Below, piece by piece: positions 49,826 through 62,164 of a stretch of 64,000 nt of DNA; the first letter of the stretch is position 1, and each line of letters starts with the position of its first letter. Source of the DNA: Elmis aenea (Eukaryota > Arthropoda > Insecta > Coleoptera > Elmidae); the NCBI GenBank assembly GCA_947652605.1, contig OX393578.1, positions 2,790,001 to 2,854,000 of the forward strand, written 5' to 3'. The notes under the pieces were generated by a model, which saw only the letters and a program-made list of their open reading frames with translations, was not told the origin of the DNA and ran no database searches. The position numbers and the translations under genes were made by a program.

Positions 49826-51190
49826 AAAAACTTGTATTAGTGCTGAAGTAAAATAAAAAACTCTACCCCAAAGCCCTTTCGCGTACTCCCAGGGGTACAC
49901 GTACTATTACTTTTGCTAAAAACTGAACTACGCCATTCTTGATCCCAATTCTCAACACCTAACAATTTTTTTTAGTTTGCCTGCTAATTTTTCTATGTGA
50001 TTTTCTGCTCATCAATTTCTTATCCCATAAACTTAATAGCATTACACAAATATTGTTAATTAACTTTAATTAACACACGCACATTTTTTTCCAAGTCCTG
50101 ACATATCCTCCCAGTACATCTGCAGTGAAATATAATTAATTATGTTAATGTTTCTGTAATTGTTACGTTTGGTTTTAATTTATAACATATTAAATAATTG
50201 CAATCGCATAAGTAAGCATGCGGGTACGTTTGTAATTAATGAATTTGCTGAAATCGCTCATTACTTTTGAATATTTATAACCGAAAGATATGCTCGTATT
50301 ACGGGACGTGAAAACAGAAAACTGAATAAATTTTATCGTGGCCCCCGAAGAGGGGCTCATTTAATTGCGAGGGGTGCTCCGATGTCATATCAGAACGGGA
50401 GATCGGTGCGACAGCCTCTCGTAAAAGCAATTCAACCGAAAAATGACTAAGAATCGAAGTCCATATACATATTTATGAACATGATGTATTCATAACATGA
50501 GAGGTTTTAATTGGTTTTGTGTAATTAATGGCAGGCAAGATGAGAACAAGTTATGATAAGTTACCGTGTGAGGTAGCCTTTTATTTCCAGTATCCCTACC
50601 TGTAATTAGTAGAGCTTCTCCGAGCCAGAGCTATCTTCGCGTATTTGTTTTCGGCTTTTATTTTTCTTGCAGCACTCTTGATGGTGCTGCTCGTTTAATG
50701 AATAAAAAGATAATCGTTGTAACGGCAAAAAATATGGCCGCGTTGAAGATTATAGAGAGTGTGCACCAGGTCGGGCCAACGTGGGCCATAAAAATGATTA
50801 AAAACGGAGATGGGTCGAAAAATGACTTGAAAAACTGTTTAATAAAGACCTTAATAGGCTTAATAGCAATGCAAACGTACACCTTAAAAATTATTGACAA
50901 AAACTTTGTATATATTTTTATAACGCGTCTTAACCGAATTTATTTAGCTGGAAGACGTAGTTGTAGTGAAAAAAGCATGTTTTCTTTGATACAGTTTGGT
51001 AAATGATTGTTGTAAAAAACGCATAATTTGAAAGTGAATTTAATTTTGTTACTCAAAATTCTAAAATTTTTAAAGCACTTTTTTGTGTTCTAATAACACA
51101 AAGAGGTTTAAAAAAAAATGCAAGTGGACTTATGGAAATAAATATAAACGAAAAAGAAATAATTTGTGGTTATTTATATCACAAATTTGA
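49826..51190. other. Gene-poor stretch with a possible regulatory segment
   Basis: No gene is recognised. Between about 50120 and 50830 the sequence is less AT-rich and carries several TAATTA-type homeodomain cores (TAATTAATG near 50234 and 50524, TAATTAGTAG near 50603) and GGCCATAAAA near 50783. That is compatible with an enhancer, but not specific to one. Confidence 0.3.
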
Positions 51191-51194
51191 TATA

Positions 51195-51420
51195 CAGGGT
51201 GTCCCAGATTACATCTCGCTTATTATAAGAGATACAGGTTTGATAAATTAGATGAATTATTCCTTACTATGAGAGGAGCCACAATCAAGTTTTAAGAGTA
51301 CAAAATTCCTCGTGCTTCAGATGTTATAGCAAAAAATATGAACATGTTCAATTTCTTTTTTCTCTCATAACTTTTTTGTCTTAATCGTCAGAACAATTCT
51401 ATTTGTACTTGCTTCCTAAT
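51195..51420 (+). mobile_element. Half of a palindromic MITE, inverted relative to 43340-43552
   Basis: Begins CAGGGTGTCCCAGATTACAT after TA (51193-51194), contains ATCTCGCTTATTATAAGAGA, and follows the 43.4-kb copy closely to GTCAGAACAATTCTATTTG-like sequence. The second arm is not present. Confidence 0.7.
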
Positions 51421-52885
51421 ATTTCGGATGTACTTTATTGTTTCATCCTTCTTCAGAGGCAATACGTCATTGTTGTATTCCTTGCATAAAGTACCTTACC
51501 TGACGATGATAAAACGATAATGACGAATAGAAGAATAAAAGAATAGAAGGAGAATGAAGAGTTTTCTTTAACTGCCAAAAATTTTTGACCACCTGTCCCG
51601 ATAAGAAGTTGTGTATTTATATCAATTGGTCATTATCGTGGGCCGATTTTCATGAAAGTATTGTCCATTGTTCTTTCTTTCGAGATATTTAAGGGTGTGC
51701 ATTTTAGTCGATTTTTAAGTAGGTACTGATAAAGTCTAGACTAAGTTATCCGAGGTGTCTATGGATTTAAATATAAGTAAATTTATTAAGCAAATGACTT
51801 TTTTTAGAATTCCCTCAACCAAAATTTTATTTTTGGCCCATAAATAGACTCACACCATTTTCATAACTATTATATTCTAATTCTAATTAAATTTTAATTA
51901 CTTTAATTTCAATTTCACTTAAATTACGCTATGTTTTAGGCCAGTTTTGTTTATTTACAACCACAAGAAACAAAATACTATTGTTAAATCTCGATATGCA
52001 TCTACTCTTTGCAAATTACATTATGTGTATAGGTTTTTTCGTATTATATAGTAAATTTAATTGTAAAATGGCTCGGTTTTGCTCCTTAGCTCAACCGGTG
52101 TTTAATCGGGCAACGGAAAATGGACTTGAAGCACTTTCAATATAAATGATTATACAATGCCATTTACTGACGAATTTTCAATGGGTCAAAGCATGTGGAT
52201 ATTCTAAAATATTAAGTGTAAATTGTCTACAAATGAAAAAATCGCACTAAATAATGTGTAAATTATTTGTTTTCTTAATCTTAAAAAAAAAGACTTACAA
52301 CACCTATTATAGATTCATGATTTGCATAATATTAATAGAATAACTGTAGAAGCATTGGTAATAGTCGAAATACAACAGCTTACATTTTTTGTACATTTTA
52401 GATGCCTTAAAATTTCAAGGCAGTATTAATTTCCAAAAATTCCGGGACTTACGTAGTTCGATTACCGAATGTTCAACCAGTCTGCATTTTTTGAAGATTA
52501 AAACATACAAAACGTACATTTAAGCGCAAAAAAAAACACTGTAACTGAGTAACCAGACGACGCATAAAGAAGGTCCACTCCTGTTGCATTTTTAATTTTA
52601 TGAATGTGCAATAAATAGTGCATAACAACAGCGAAATAAAAACAAAAGTAAACGAGCTGTCTCATGAAAAGCCTGCTATGATGGCTGATTAGCATTCCGT
52701 ATTTACTTTACGTCCGAAGCTATAAGCAGAAAAAGAGAATGAAGCAATATTTTAATACAGTACTCGAAAAAAAGCGCGCTCTTTTACGCGACTATGAGTT
52801 CTAAGTTTCTTTGTTGAGTTTGGATTCGTTAAAGTTTACGATTGTTGAGAAATAAAACAAAAGCAGATTTTGTTTCGTTGCTCTT
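51421..52885. other. Gene-poor stretch
   Basis: AT-rich sequence without a recognised gene, RNA or complete mobile element. Confidence 0.35.
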
Positions 52886-52888
52886 TTT

Positions 52889-53320
52889 TTAAATCGTTTT
52901 CAAGATCGTTTGGGTGCCTCGGCGATTATTAGTGTAAGCTTGCCCCGCGGTTAAATTTGTTTGGTGATGATTAAGTGTCTTTGTACCGACGACGCCGAGG
53001 CGCTCGTCAATGCGCACAGATATTTTGTCCATCACGTTGGTAAGGATAAGAAGGCCTAGAGTGGTGGGTGGGAATAGAAACTGCACCACGACCACGCTAG
53101 GGCCGCGGCCGTGACCCCGGGGCACCATGCCCACGTCATTACAGCGGCTGCCTATCAATATCCTGGACCCATCAGACGATCCGTATTTTTTTGTCCGTGT
53201 TTTGAGTTATAATAACAGGTTTAAGGTCTTCGAATGTTTAGGAAACCTATCAGGTAACGTCCAATGGGAGCTTACACGCTTAATATCGTTAATAATCTCC
53301 GGCGAGCTCGCCGAATAAAT
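52889..53320. other. GC-rich island, open in both strands, unassigned
   Basis: In very AT-rich surroundings this stretch has GCCGCGGCCG and other GC-rich phrases. The minus strand is open for 89 codons (52889-53158), with a hydrophobic segment VVVVQFLFPPTTLGLLIL. The plus strand is open for 63 codons (53127-53318). I recognise neither. It could be an exon of a large gene, a promoter or a conserved element. Confidence 0.3.
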
Positions 53321-55425
53321 TAACTTTATGGCTGGAAATTTAATGCGATACATAATGAGATTTGGGAAATTTAAAATTCCATCTTAACAATGTTTCTCTC
53401 GTTTAACTCGGACAATACGCATTTAAAATACTTTTAACTCACAACAAGTTTAAAACTGATTTATAAATTACTCTGTAAGAATGTGCATCTAAAATTCCAA
53501 ACACAAACACAGTGAAAAAATCAAAGACGCTTGATATACAGATTAATAATTGAATAGTCACAAATTACTAGTTGAAATTTGTTTTAAAACAAATACCTAG
53601 AAGGGAGTTTAGGAGCCCACAAACACTGGGGGCTTTTTGACCAACTACGAAACTAGAAAAATTGTCAATTGTTAATGACTAACACAACTGCAACCAACAA
53701 TACACTTGCAATTAAATTTTAATCCAAAATTGTCTAGCTTCTGGCTAGTAACACATTAATTTTGAAGTATGGACATCGTTTGGAGAATTTTCAATTAAAA
53801 CAGGGCCGATAATTAACATTAAAAATAGTTGCAATCAAGAACGTTAGTTATAATCACGAAAAAATCTTCTATAATTTTTTTTGGTGCGAAAAACCAAAGC
53901 TTTACACATTTAAAACTGTTTTTTTTTTTTTAAAAATAAACCATTAATCAATATTACATTTAATATCAAGACAACTGTAAAAAATTACGCAGTCACTCTA
54001 CTGTTTATAAAATTAAGCACCTATGGATTAATATTTCGGATTACGTAATGAAAATTTATCTCTTTTTTTTTGTTGCATCGGTTATAATTACGCACGCAAT
54101 ATTTTGGATCGGTAGTGGCGGATTTATTCCAAACTTTTGTTGCCACATTCCCAATTATATATGCACATAATAAAAGACGAAGTTATTTTCCTGATAATAA
54201 ATTTTGAATTCATAACAATTTGGACGTCATGCTGTTCTCATGGTTGAAAGAATATTTCGACGAATATTAGGTAAAAAACTTACCCATTTAAATATTATAG
54301 CAAAAAATGGGTTCTAAGAAGTTAATCCATAAAAAAAACCTTCTAATGTGACCGCATCTGAGCATGGATTCGGCATAAGATTTAATAAGTTTTGCAGAAA
54401 CAAGAACAGGAGCTAACGTTGGTTATAAAAAAAGGCATAAGCATTGATTTGATTAGGTTTTATCTTCTTTGTGGCGATTGTAAGCGCTTGTGATGGTGTT
54501 AGATCTACTGGTAAATTTTTATATAATTAAAAACTTGTTTAAATAAAAACAAAGTTAATTTTCCTTTTTTAGTTTATTCTTATTCTTACGTAACACTTGA
54601 TAAATCTTTGAATTATTTATGAAATTAATTTTTAATATAAATAATTATACTAACGACGAAATAAATTGAAGTTCTATTTTACCTAAAAACAATTGCTTCT
54701 TCAAGGAAATCTATACCAGTTTCGAGATACTTGTCTCTTATTTGTTTTTAGAAGCACCTATTGTCGAAGACTCTATTCTCTTTATAAGTGGCAATCTTAA
54801 ATAGAAAATAAGAGATCCTTCGACAAAAAGATGAGTTTTTGAATAAAATAATTCTCGTATATGAAATATGTCCGACGAGAAGTCCAGCCTTACGTGGCGA
54901 TATATCAGTGAGAACTCGCCCTTATGATCCTGAAATAAACATACAAAACACCAATTACTGCGCGAAAGCACCGTCTGTCTTGGTCGCTTGCGGTTGCTAC
55001 TTAAGCACTAATCAAGTATTAACGCATCATAATGAAAAAATCGGCAAATCAACTGCTAATCGTAATTTAAGAGAGGCTGTTATCCAATCAAAAAACAATA
55101 AACCCACTTTCTGAATACATAACTGCCGCCAGTACCCGTAATGAAAATTAGTAAAAGTGCACGAGGGATGTTGTATTCCGTAGGATAGGTAGGCAAAGGC
55201 GTATGGCGAGGGGATGCAATTGGATTTATGGAGCAATTAGCACCCTGACTTGTAATTTATACATGCAATAACCCACCCAAAGTCTGCAGCAGGCTGTGCG
55301 AACAACCGTCTTATTGTGGAAACGGACTGATACACTAGCACCTAGTTATTATATACAATATCATATTCCAACTAAATTAAAATAATTAAGATGTAATACG
55401 CAGAGAGAATTATACCAGTTTAATG
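53321..55425. other. Gene-poor stretch
   Basis: No gene is recognised. A phrase at about 54690-54760 (ACCAGTTTCGAGATACTTGT) is related to one near 47800. The final ~65 bp (55361-55425) are the left copy of a direct repeat that recurs at 56319-56380. Confidence 0.35.
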
Positions 55426-55427
55426 TA

Positions 55428-56298
55428 CAGGGTGTCCTAAATAGGCGTAAAAGATAAACAGACTTGGTTTAGTAGGTTTAGTAGGTTTAGTATTCAAAAT
55501 GTGTCTAATTTTTATCAAATACTATTTCTGCAACCCCGGACAAACTTTTTGTTGGGTCTCTGTATTTTAGTCAAGAATTTTTCAATTAATATTATTGTTA
55601 ATGGAAGTGTTAAGCTACATTAAAGCAATGCATAAAGATAAACAGTTCGATCAGAAACTAAATAAAACATATTTTTTATAGCTCTTCGAAGTTTTTAAGT
55701 TTTGTCAAGTGTACACTTCTGGAATTCTTTTGGTCAAGCATTCAAAAATGTTGTTATTGGCCTTATTGTTTGTTAAAATGATTAACTACATTAGGGCTAT
55801 GTATAAAGACGATCAGTGAGTTCAGAAAACGATGAAAAATATTTTTTATAGTTCATCAAACTTTTTCTAAATTTTCGAAGTGTATGGAACGCTTTTGGTA
55901 AAAATTCAAAAATTAGTTACGAGCTTTATTCTTTGTAAAAATGTTAAACAACATATATGCAATACATAAAGACTACCAACTCGTTCCGGAACCGATTAAA
56001 AATATTTTTTATAGCTTAACAAACTTTTTCAAAAATTTCGAAGTGTATACCCTTGGAACATCTTTTGGTAAAAATTCAAAAATTTTGTTGCGGGCTTCAT
56101 TCTTTGTACAATTGTTAAAAAACATATATGCAATACATAAAGACTACCATTTTGTTCAGAAATTGATTAAAAATATTTTTTATACCTCTTCAAAGTTTCA
56201 ATAAATTTCCCTTAGAACTTTAAAGCCAAAAATTAACTATAGATTTCCTAGTATAAAATTCATATCCTCTAACGTCCATACTTATCTTGGACATCCTG
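55428..56298. mobile_element. TA-flanked element with four internal ~150-bp repeats
   Basis: CAGGGTGTCCTAAATAGG at the left and the partial inverse TATCTTGGACATCCTG at the right, each next to TA, bound the unit. Inside, four related units follow one another from about 55615 to 56205. Each has a phrase like CATAAAGACTACCA or CATAAAGATAAACA, then AAATATTTTTTATAG, then AACTTTTTC. Sequence divergence between units is high. The right terminus is followed by two further copies of CCATCCTGTA. No transposase is seen. Confidence 0.65.
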
Positions 56299-57000
56299 TA
56301 CCATCCTGTACCATCCTGTATCATACTCCAAACGAATTATAATAATTAAGATAACACGAGCGAGAATCATACCAGTTCATTACCTCGGCGGTTTATTGAA
56401 ATCGCGGAAAGTGACGGTGTTAGTATTTATAGCACCTGCAACACGTTGATGAAATTTATAACAGGACAACACATTTTATCTTAATCAACAGCGCGAAATT
56501 GGCAGCTCAAGATTAACACTGCATTTTACACGAAATATAATGACTACCTTAAAATAAATATCACGGGGAAAAAACTCGACCTGTTAAAGGTTGTCGGTTA
56601 GCAGATTAAAGCGTTCTTAAATGTAAAATATTGAAACGATTGCGTCGATTTACATGCGTCCACTTGTCGGTGTCAAAATAACATAAAATAAACGTCCGAG
56701 TGAAGTGGAATCGTTTGCTTAATGGAACGGTACAGGTTAATTTATAAGAAAATTTGCACTTTCCGGTTCGATTTTGGTTCTTTATGTGTTTGTGGGACAG
56801 TTCTCGGTTCACTAATGTTTTAAATCACTTAAAACTGATTAAAAAATTAGGAGCGAGGATAGAATTCAAGAAAATGCCTACAATTAACTTAAATACATTA
56901 ACATTTATACGTTTAACTACCATGTTACCAATTGTTTTTTGATAAGTACGCGAGTGTCCTTACCAATTACGGTCTAGAGTCTAGAAGCTTGGGCACTTAC
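56299..57000. other. Right copy of a direct repeat, then unassigned DNA
   Basis: 56319-56380 repeats 55361-55422 imperfectly. The remainder holds no recognised gene. Confidence 0.4.
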
Positions 57001-57469
57001 ATGAAAGCAAAAACAAGGATACAGACGTAGAAGATGAGATATTTAAGAAGTACAGAGAAATGTCGACTGATTGATAAGATCAATGATAAAATTAGAAACA
57101 ACCTAGAAGATGTAAAAAAAGATGGAGGCAAGTCAGGTAAGATGGTTGGAATATTCATAAAGGATGCAAGCAAGTAGGTACGCAAAATTGGGATGAAAAA
57201 CGAAGATGTGGGGGGGGGAGAAGTAGAGGAAGACAAAGAACAAAATGAGAACACGAAGTGAGGTACAGACTAGAAGAAAGAGGAGCCGTGCCAAATTTAG
57301 CCAACGGTAGAAATAAGTGGAAACCAATAATCAAGAATTAGGAAAACATTCCTTGACACCTAAAGGTAGAAGGGGATCTGATTGAGAAGAAAAAGGAGAA
57401 GAGGTTTAACTACATATCACTTTTTTTCTTAAAGAACCTCCTGCAGAAATGACAGACCAGTTTCAAGAA

Positions 57470-57735
57470 TTCTGCATCAGTTGCAGTGTTGCAGTCTTAT
57501 AAATCGGTTCTATAGCGTCTATCGGTTCTGTCCGATCCCCAGACTCTTCCTCCACCCCTTCCTATCCTGCCACTGGTTCTCTTGCAGATTTCTTTCGCTC
57601 AACTGTCTCTGAATGCCACGTCTTCCTGGGTCTGCCTAGTTTTCTCCTTTCAGGAGGGACCCAATCAAGCGTTATTTTGGCAGTCGATGGTCTACCATCC
57701 TTCTTACATGTCAGTACCAAATAAGTTGTCGTCTT
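57470..57735 (-). pseudogene. Non-LTR retrotransposon 3' fragment
   Basis: The minus strand encodes RRKLGRPRKTWHSETVERK, and in a shifted frame WQDRKGWRKSLG. These are wording and order typical of the end of non-LTR RT proteins. The plus-strand region just before it (57000-57400), rich in AGA/GAA codons, may be another such fragment but carries no firm motif. Confidence 0.55.
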
Positions 57736-59338
57736 TCTGCCTCTTGTTTTTTTTTTAAATTAAGCTTAATTATATTGATAATCGTTGATATTATGCAACA
57801 TTAGTATCTTATTTTTCACCGATTTTTCGAAAACTATTCCCTGGGTCTATTTGTTAGAATTTGAAATGTATCTTTAATAATAGCGAAGGAAAGTTGTTTA
57901 AATATATGTCTAAAATTGGCAGGCATCTGTTAAAATGCGGATCTGTTATCCGGCTAGTGAAAATGAGTTATGATGATTTAAATCGTTGACTAAGGTCTAC
58001 CATCAAAAAACAGCTGTTGTTTGTGAAAATATTCTATTAATAAACAAAGTTTTGTTCTGTTTGGCACGTTGCGTTCAAGATTATATACAGCTTTTTGATG
58101 TTAATTAGGAGAAAAGGGCCAAGATTAATTTTTTGACTTTAAAGTATCGAATGGTATTTTTAGATTATTTTGTTAATGAAAACTCTTGGAGCTACTATCT
58201 TTATCATCGTTTTAATCAATCCATGGTTTGTATAGCGCGTTGTTCCGTAAACTATAAAATACCTCTTCGGAAGCTTCGGGTTACCCAAAAAAGTATTATA
58301 TCATTCGTCCAGAAAAAAACTTATGAACATATGGCGTTACGTAGAACACTAAATTTACTTCCCTTCACCTGCTTGGTGGAGGGGTGGGGTTTTACGTCAT
58401 TATTAAACCACCCCCTCTGTTACAAATGAGCGCACCATGAATAAAATAAGTATTTTTTGTCGATTTAAACTATTATTTGTACATTTAGAGAGTTGGGAAA
58501 CATGAAAAGGAAAAGGACAAGTGGTTAATCAAGAAATTTTGATGGATTTTGGCTTAGAACAGGAGAAATATATGGCTTGTTTCATTAAAATGTAGTGTTT
58601 TGTCTTCATTCAAATCGTTGTTGATTATAATTTGTAATAAATTAACTTTTTGTTTCATTTTTTGATAAAATTTGAACAGCCTAGAGTGCTTAGACTAAAC
58701 AAGGGTTGTCATTTAAATGTATATCATTAAAAATAAATATTATGGGTCAGAAAAATTAAGGGTTATATTTTAAGTTTCATTAAAAATACAGTATTTTGTG
58801 TTAAATTCAAATCTCTGTTGAACTTTTTTTTTTAGCACACAGTATTTGTGTAGTTCTAATTAATATATTATGGACCAAACCCTAGATAAAAAAATCGGTT
58901 TTAATTAGAATGTTAGTGTTTTGTTTCAAAATAAATCGTTGCAATTATTTTAAGCAATTTATTTATTATGTTCTATTTTTATATAAAACTTAGACGTTAA
59001 GAAATTCAATAATACAGCATTTTTATGATTTTAAAAACAGCTTCTCTTTCAATAACTTTAAAAAAGGATTGCATTTGTTATACTGGGTCAGAAAATTTAG
59101 ATAAATAATTAACTACACCTTGTTTAAGTTCATTAAATGTTACGAACACACAAGTTTTATCGAAGTAATCTTAGCACACACACACCTACACACGTTCAGA
59201 CTTTATTATATGATAATAATAATATACATGATTATTGTTTCTCCTGGCTTTTTGCATCGTCGATTTTTGATCCAGTTCTGTTTCTCTACTCATAACTACA
59301 ATTTCTTATTACATTGAGTCGATTAAAATTTCCTTAAT
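57736..59338. other. Gene-poor stretch
   Basis: AT-rich sequence with no gene or structured repeat that I recognise. Confidence 0.35.
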
Positions 59339-59339
59339 T

Positions 59340-59774
59340 GTCACCGCGTCTCGAGACCCCGATTGTTTGTGTCGCAGTGTGCCATGGACGCGATATGTAC
59401 AAAACGGTAGTGAACCACCAGGTAGACAAAGCCACTTAATCCTAATAATCCTTGTTCTAATAGAGGCCATAGGAGCCGATAATAGCGTGCAACGTAGTCG
59501 TCTTGATAATGTATGCACATGTAATGGTATGGTGGGCCGGTGCTGCCATGTTGGCGGCTGCCATTGGCTCCCGGTGGCGTGTGTAAATGTCGGTAAGCAC
59601 AATAATTGTAAGGTACCCACCCACCCACGCGAGTTCCATGTCCAAGCTGCTATAGACAAGCATCGCAACACCGTGTGTGCTATGACGAGATGTCTAGGTG
59701 ACATCGATACGGGAACGATACTAGCACGACGCTTAGCGCCGGTTTTACGACGCACCCTATTGCAGTATGAATGA
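59340..59774. other. GC-rich island open in several frames, unassigned
   Basis: About 430 bp of balanced base composition in AT-rich surroundings. The minus strand is open in three overlapping frames (59755-59309, 59628-59341, 59663-59457) and the plus strand in one (59367-59774). One minus frame has YYRLLWPLLEQGLLGLSGF followed by a second hydrophobic stretch, and another starts at an ATG in the strong context GCCGCCAACATGG. I recognise no family. It could be an exon, a CpG-type promoter or a conserved non-coding block. Confidence 0.3.
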
Positions 59775-60039
59775 ATTTCTATCGCATCCCCTGAATTTTA
59801 ATTCGTTTTTACTTAAAAATCATTGTTATTTGCAAGTACCTACTCAATAAATAAATTAGATTATAAAGCTAATCATGGCCGTAGCAGTTGCTCTATGCAT
59901 GGTTGTAAAGACAAAATTTAGTGAAATAATATTCATGAACTCAAAGAAAATCTCGTATGGACGCGTTTTTTTTTATAAAGTTTATAATGAATTGGGTATG
60001 AAAAAATAATCAGGAAAACGAGTGCCCCAAAGCTGATCA

Positions 60040-60620
60040 AAAGTAAATGAGGGTGGCAACATTTAGATCGATCTATAGCCAATTCCATGATGGTACGTCA
60101 AACTTTTTGGGCCGCTATGTAACCATGGAAAAAACTTGGATCCATCATTATGATCCAGAACCAAAGAATTGTTCAAAGAGTGGAAACCTGCTGGTTCTCC
60201 TCAACTCGAAAAAAATCGCGTTTTCAGGTGATTAAGTTCTCGACTTCGCTCTCTGGAATAAGGACGGAATCATTTCCATTGATTACTTGCAGCAAGGATA
60301 TTTGGTGACTGGAGAATACTGTTCTTTTTTGAAATAACTTCGGGTCGAAATTGTGAAAACGCGACTTAAGCAACATTTTAGAGGCGTGTTGGTTTTGTAG
60401 GATAACGTCCCTGACCACAAAGCACTGGTCGTCTTGCAAAAAAAACAGTCGACCATCCAGCGTATTCTCCCGACTTGACCCTTTCAGACTATTAATTATT
60501 TCAACAGCTCAGTAAAGCCTTATAGGGACAAAGATTTACCTCTAACGTAATGGTGCTTGATGTTGGAGACCAATAAAAGATTTTTTTCCTCAAGGATTAG
60601 AGTTATTCTATGAACGCTTT
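60040..60620 (+). pseudogene. Decayed mariner transposase fragment
   Basis: The plus strand encodes FLGRYVTMEKTWIHHYDPEP near 60090-60165, a classical mariner phrase around the first catalytic aspartate, here altered (the D of the usual DETW is E-K). NKDGIISIDYLQQGYL follows near 60260 and DNVPDHKALVVLQ near 60400, which holds the second aspartate region. Stops and shifts separate the pieces. It is unrelated to the intact DD41D element at 9 kb. Confidence 0.8.
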
Positions 60621-62160
60621 ATTAAGTGCATAGACTAAGGGGGTGATTACATTAAATAAAATAATATTACTTTACACATATGAAGTTCCCTTTTAGGATA
60701 CACAAGAAAATTATCAATACGTGTATCACATCATGGTAAAAGTACATAAAGTTACAAAAAGTACTGTAAAATTACTAGATGTTAAAACTCTTAGTGGACA
60801 TTTATATTTAGATCTTACGTAATTTATTCTTTAGGTTCATGGATCTTAAAACACACAATTTTTAAAGGCAGTGGTTTTTGAAAACTCTTCCTGAATTGTT
60901 CATTTTTATTCACCCCCCACATTAAAACAATAAATAATTTATAGCGAGCGATAAACCTAAACATGTAAGCTTAATACATCCGCAATTTTAAATAAACATA
61001 CAAACAATTAAATACAAAAAAATGGTGTTAACCCATTCGCATGAAACACACACATGAGCCTAATGTATAATTATCTTCGAGATAGAGAATCCACAAAGGG
61101 AATATCTATTGTACATTGTAAGGTATATAATATCAACCTTACATTTAGTTAATATAACAAACCTTTATTACTTTTAAAGGCAGATTAAATGTAAATTATA
61201 TAGTGTTGTATATAATTTGCACACTATCATATCATTTATGTCACATAAATCAAGTTGTTGTAATAATTTATTCCGAAGTAGTTTGGTCTTACTTTATATA
61301 TCCCATGAGTCCATCATATTATTAAATTTTTATTGTTACTAATGTAATTAATAAATATTGATAAATGAACTATGGTTCATCCTATTTGAAATTTTTATTG
61401 GTACTTTCATACTTTGCAATTAATAAAAAGGTTAATCTTTACATAATTATTTATGCTACTATTACTATTCAGTGTTAATGTTTTTATTTAATTAAGTTGG
61501 ACTTTTTTTTGTCTGCTTATGACAATTGTCAATTGTTGCATATTTTGTTTTAAAACAAATGGAAAGTTTGTTTTGCAGTGTCAACTAAAAACTGCTTGAA
61601 ATTGACGTACACTCCTATAAAACTGTTTTTCTAATACGCATTTAAATTTTTATTGTTATTACTATATAATCACAAATTAAATCTATACGTGAGAACAAGT
61701 TTATGGGTGTAGATGAATCTGGGAACACAAAAACTTTAAAAATAAATAGTATATTTGAACGTATATTGTTCGCGGTTAGAGATCTATAAATTTTAATGTC
61801 AAAAGTAGTAGTAATAAAGCCCTTCATGCTACCTGTATATAAACATAAAACTTTATCACCTACAAAACAGATGAAAGCACAATCTTCAAATTGTTAACTT
61901 TATTGCGTTATAAATTAGCAAAAAAATACGTCATGAGCATAAAAAAAACATGTGAACTGAGGTGTTTTAAAACAACTCCAACGATGTTACACTTTCGTTT
62001 GTTTGGTGTAAAAAATAAGCATAAAATTTTATCTTGGAGTATAATCAAAAGTCTACTAACACAATTTTTGAGAAATAAAATATTAACCAAAGAAATATCA
62101 TTGCTATTATTAACACTTAACAGAATAAAAAATAAATTTTTAAACTCCTAGATTTTTGTA
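60621..62160. other. Gene-poor stretch
   Basis: Very AT-rich sequence. I recognise no gene or transposon. A plus-strand frame of 86 codons at 61891-62151 is Lys/Leu/Ile-rich, as expected by chance in such DNA. Confidence 0.35.
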
Positions 62161-62164
62161 TTAG

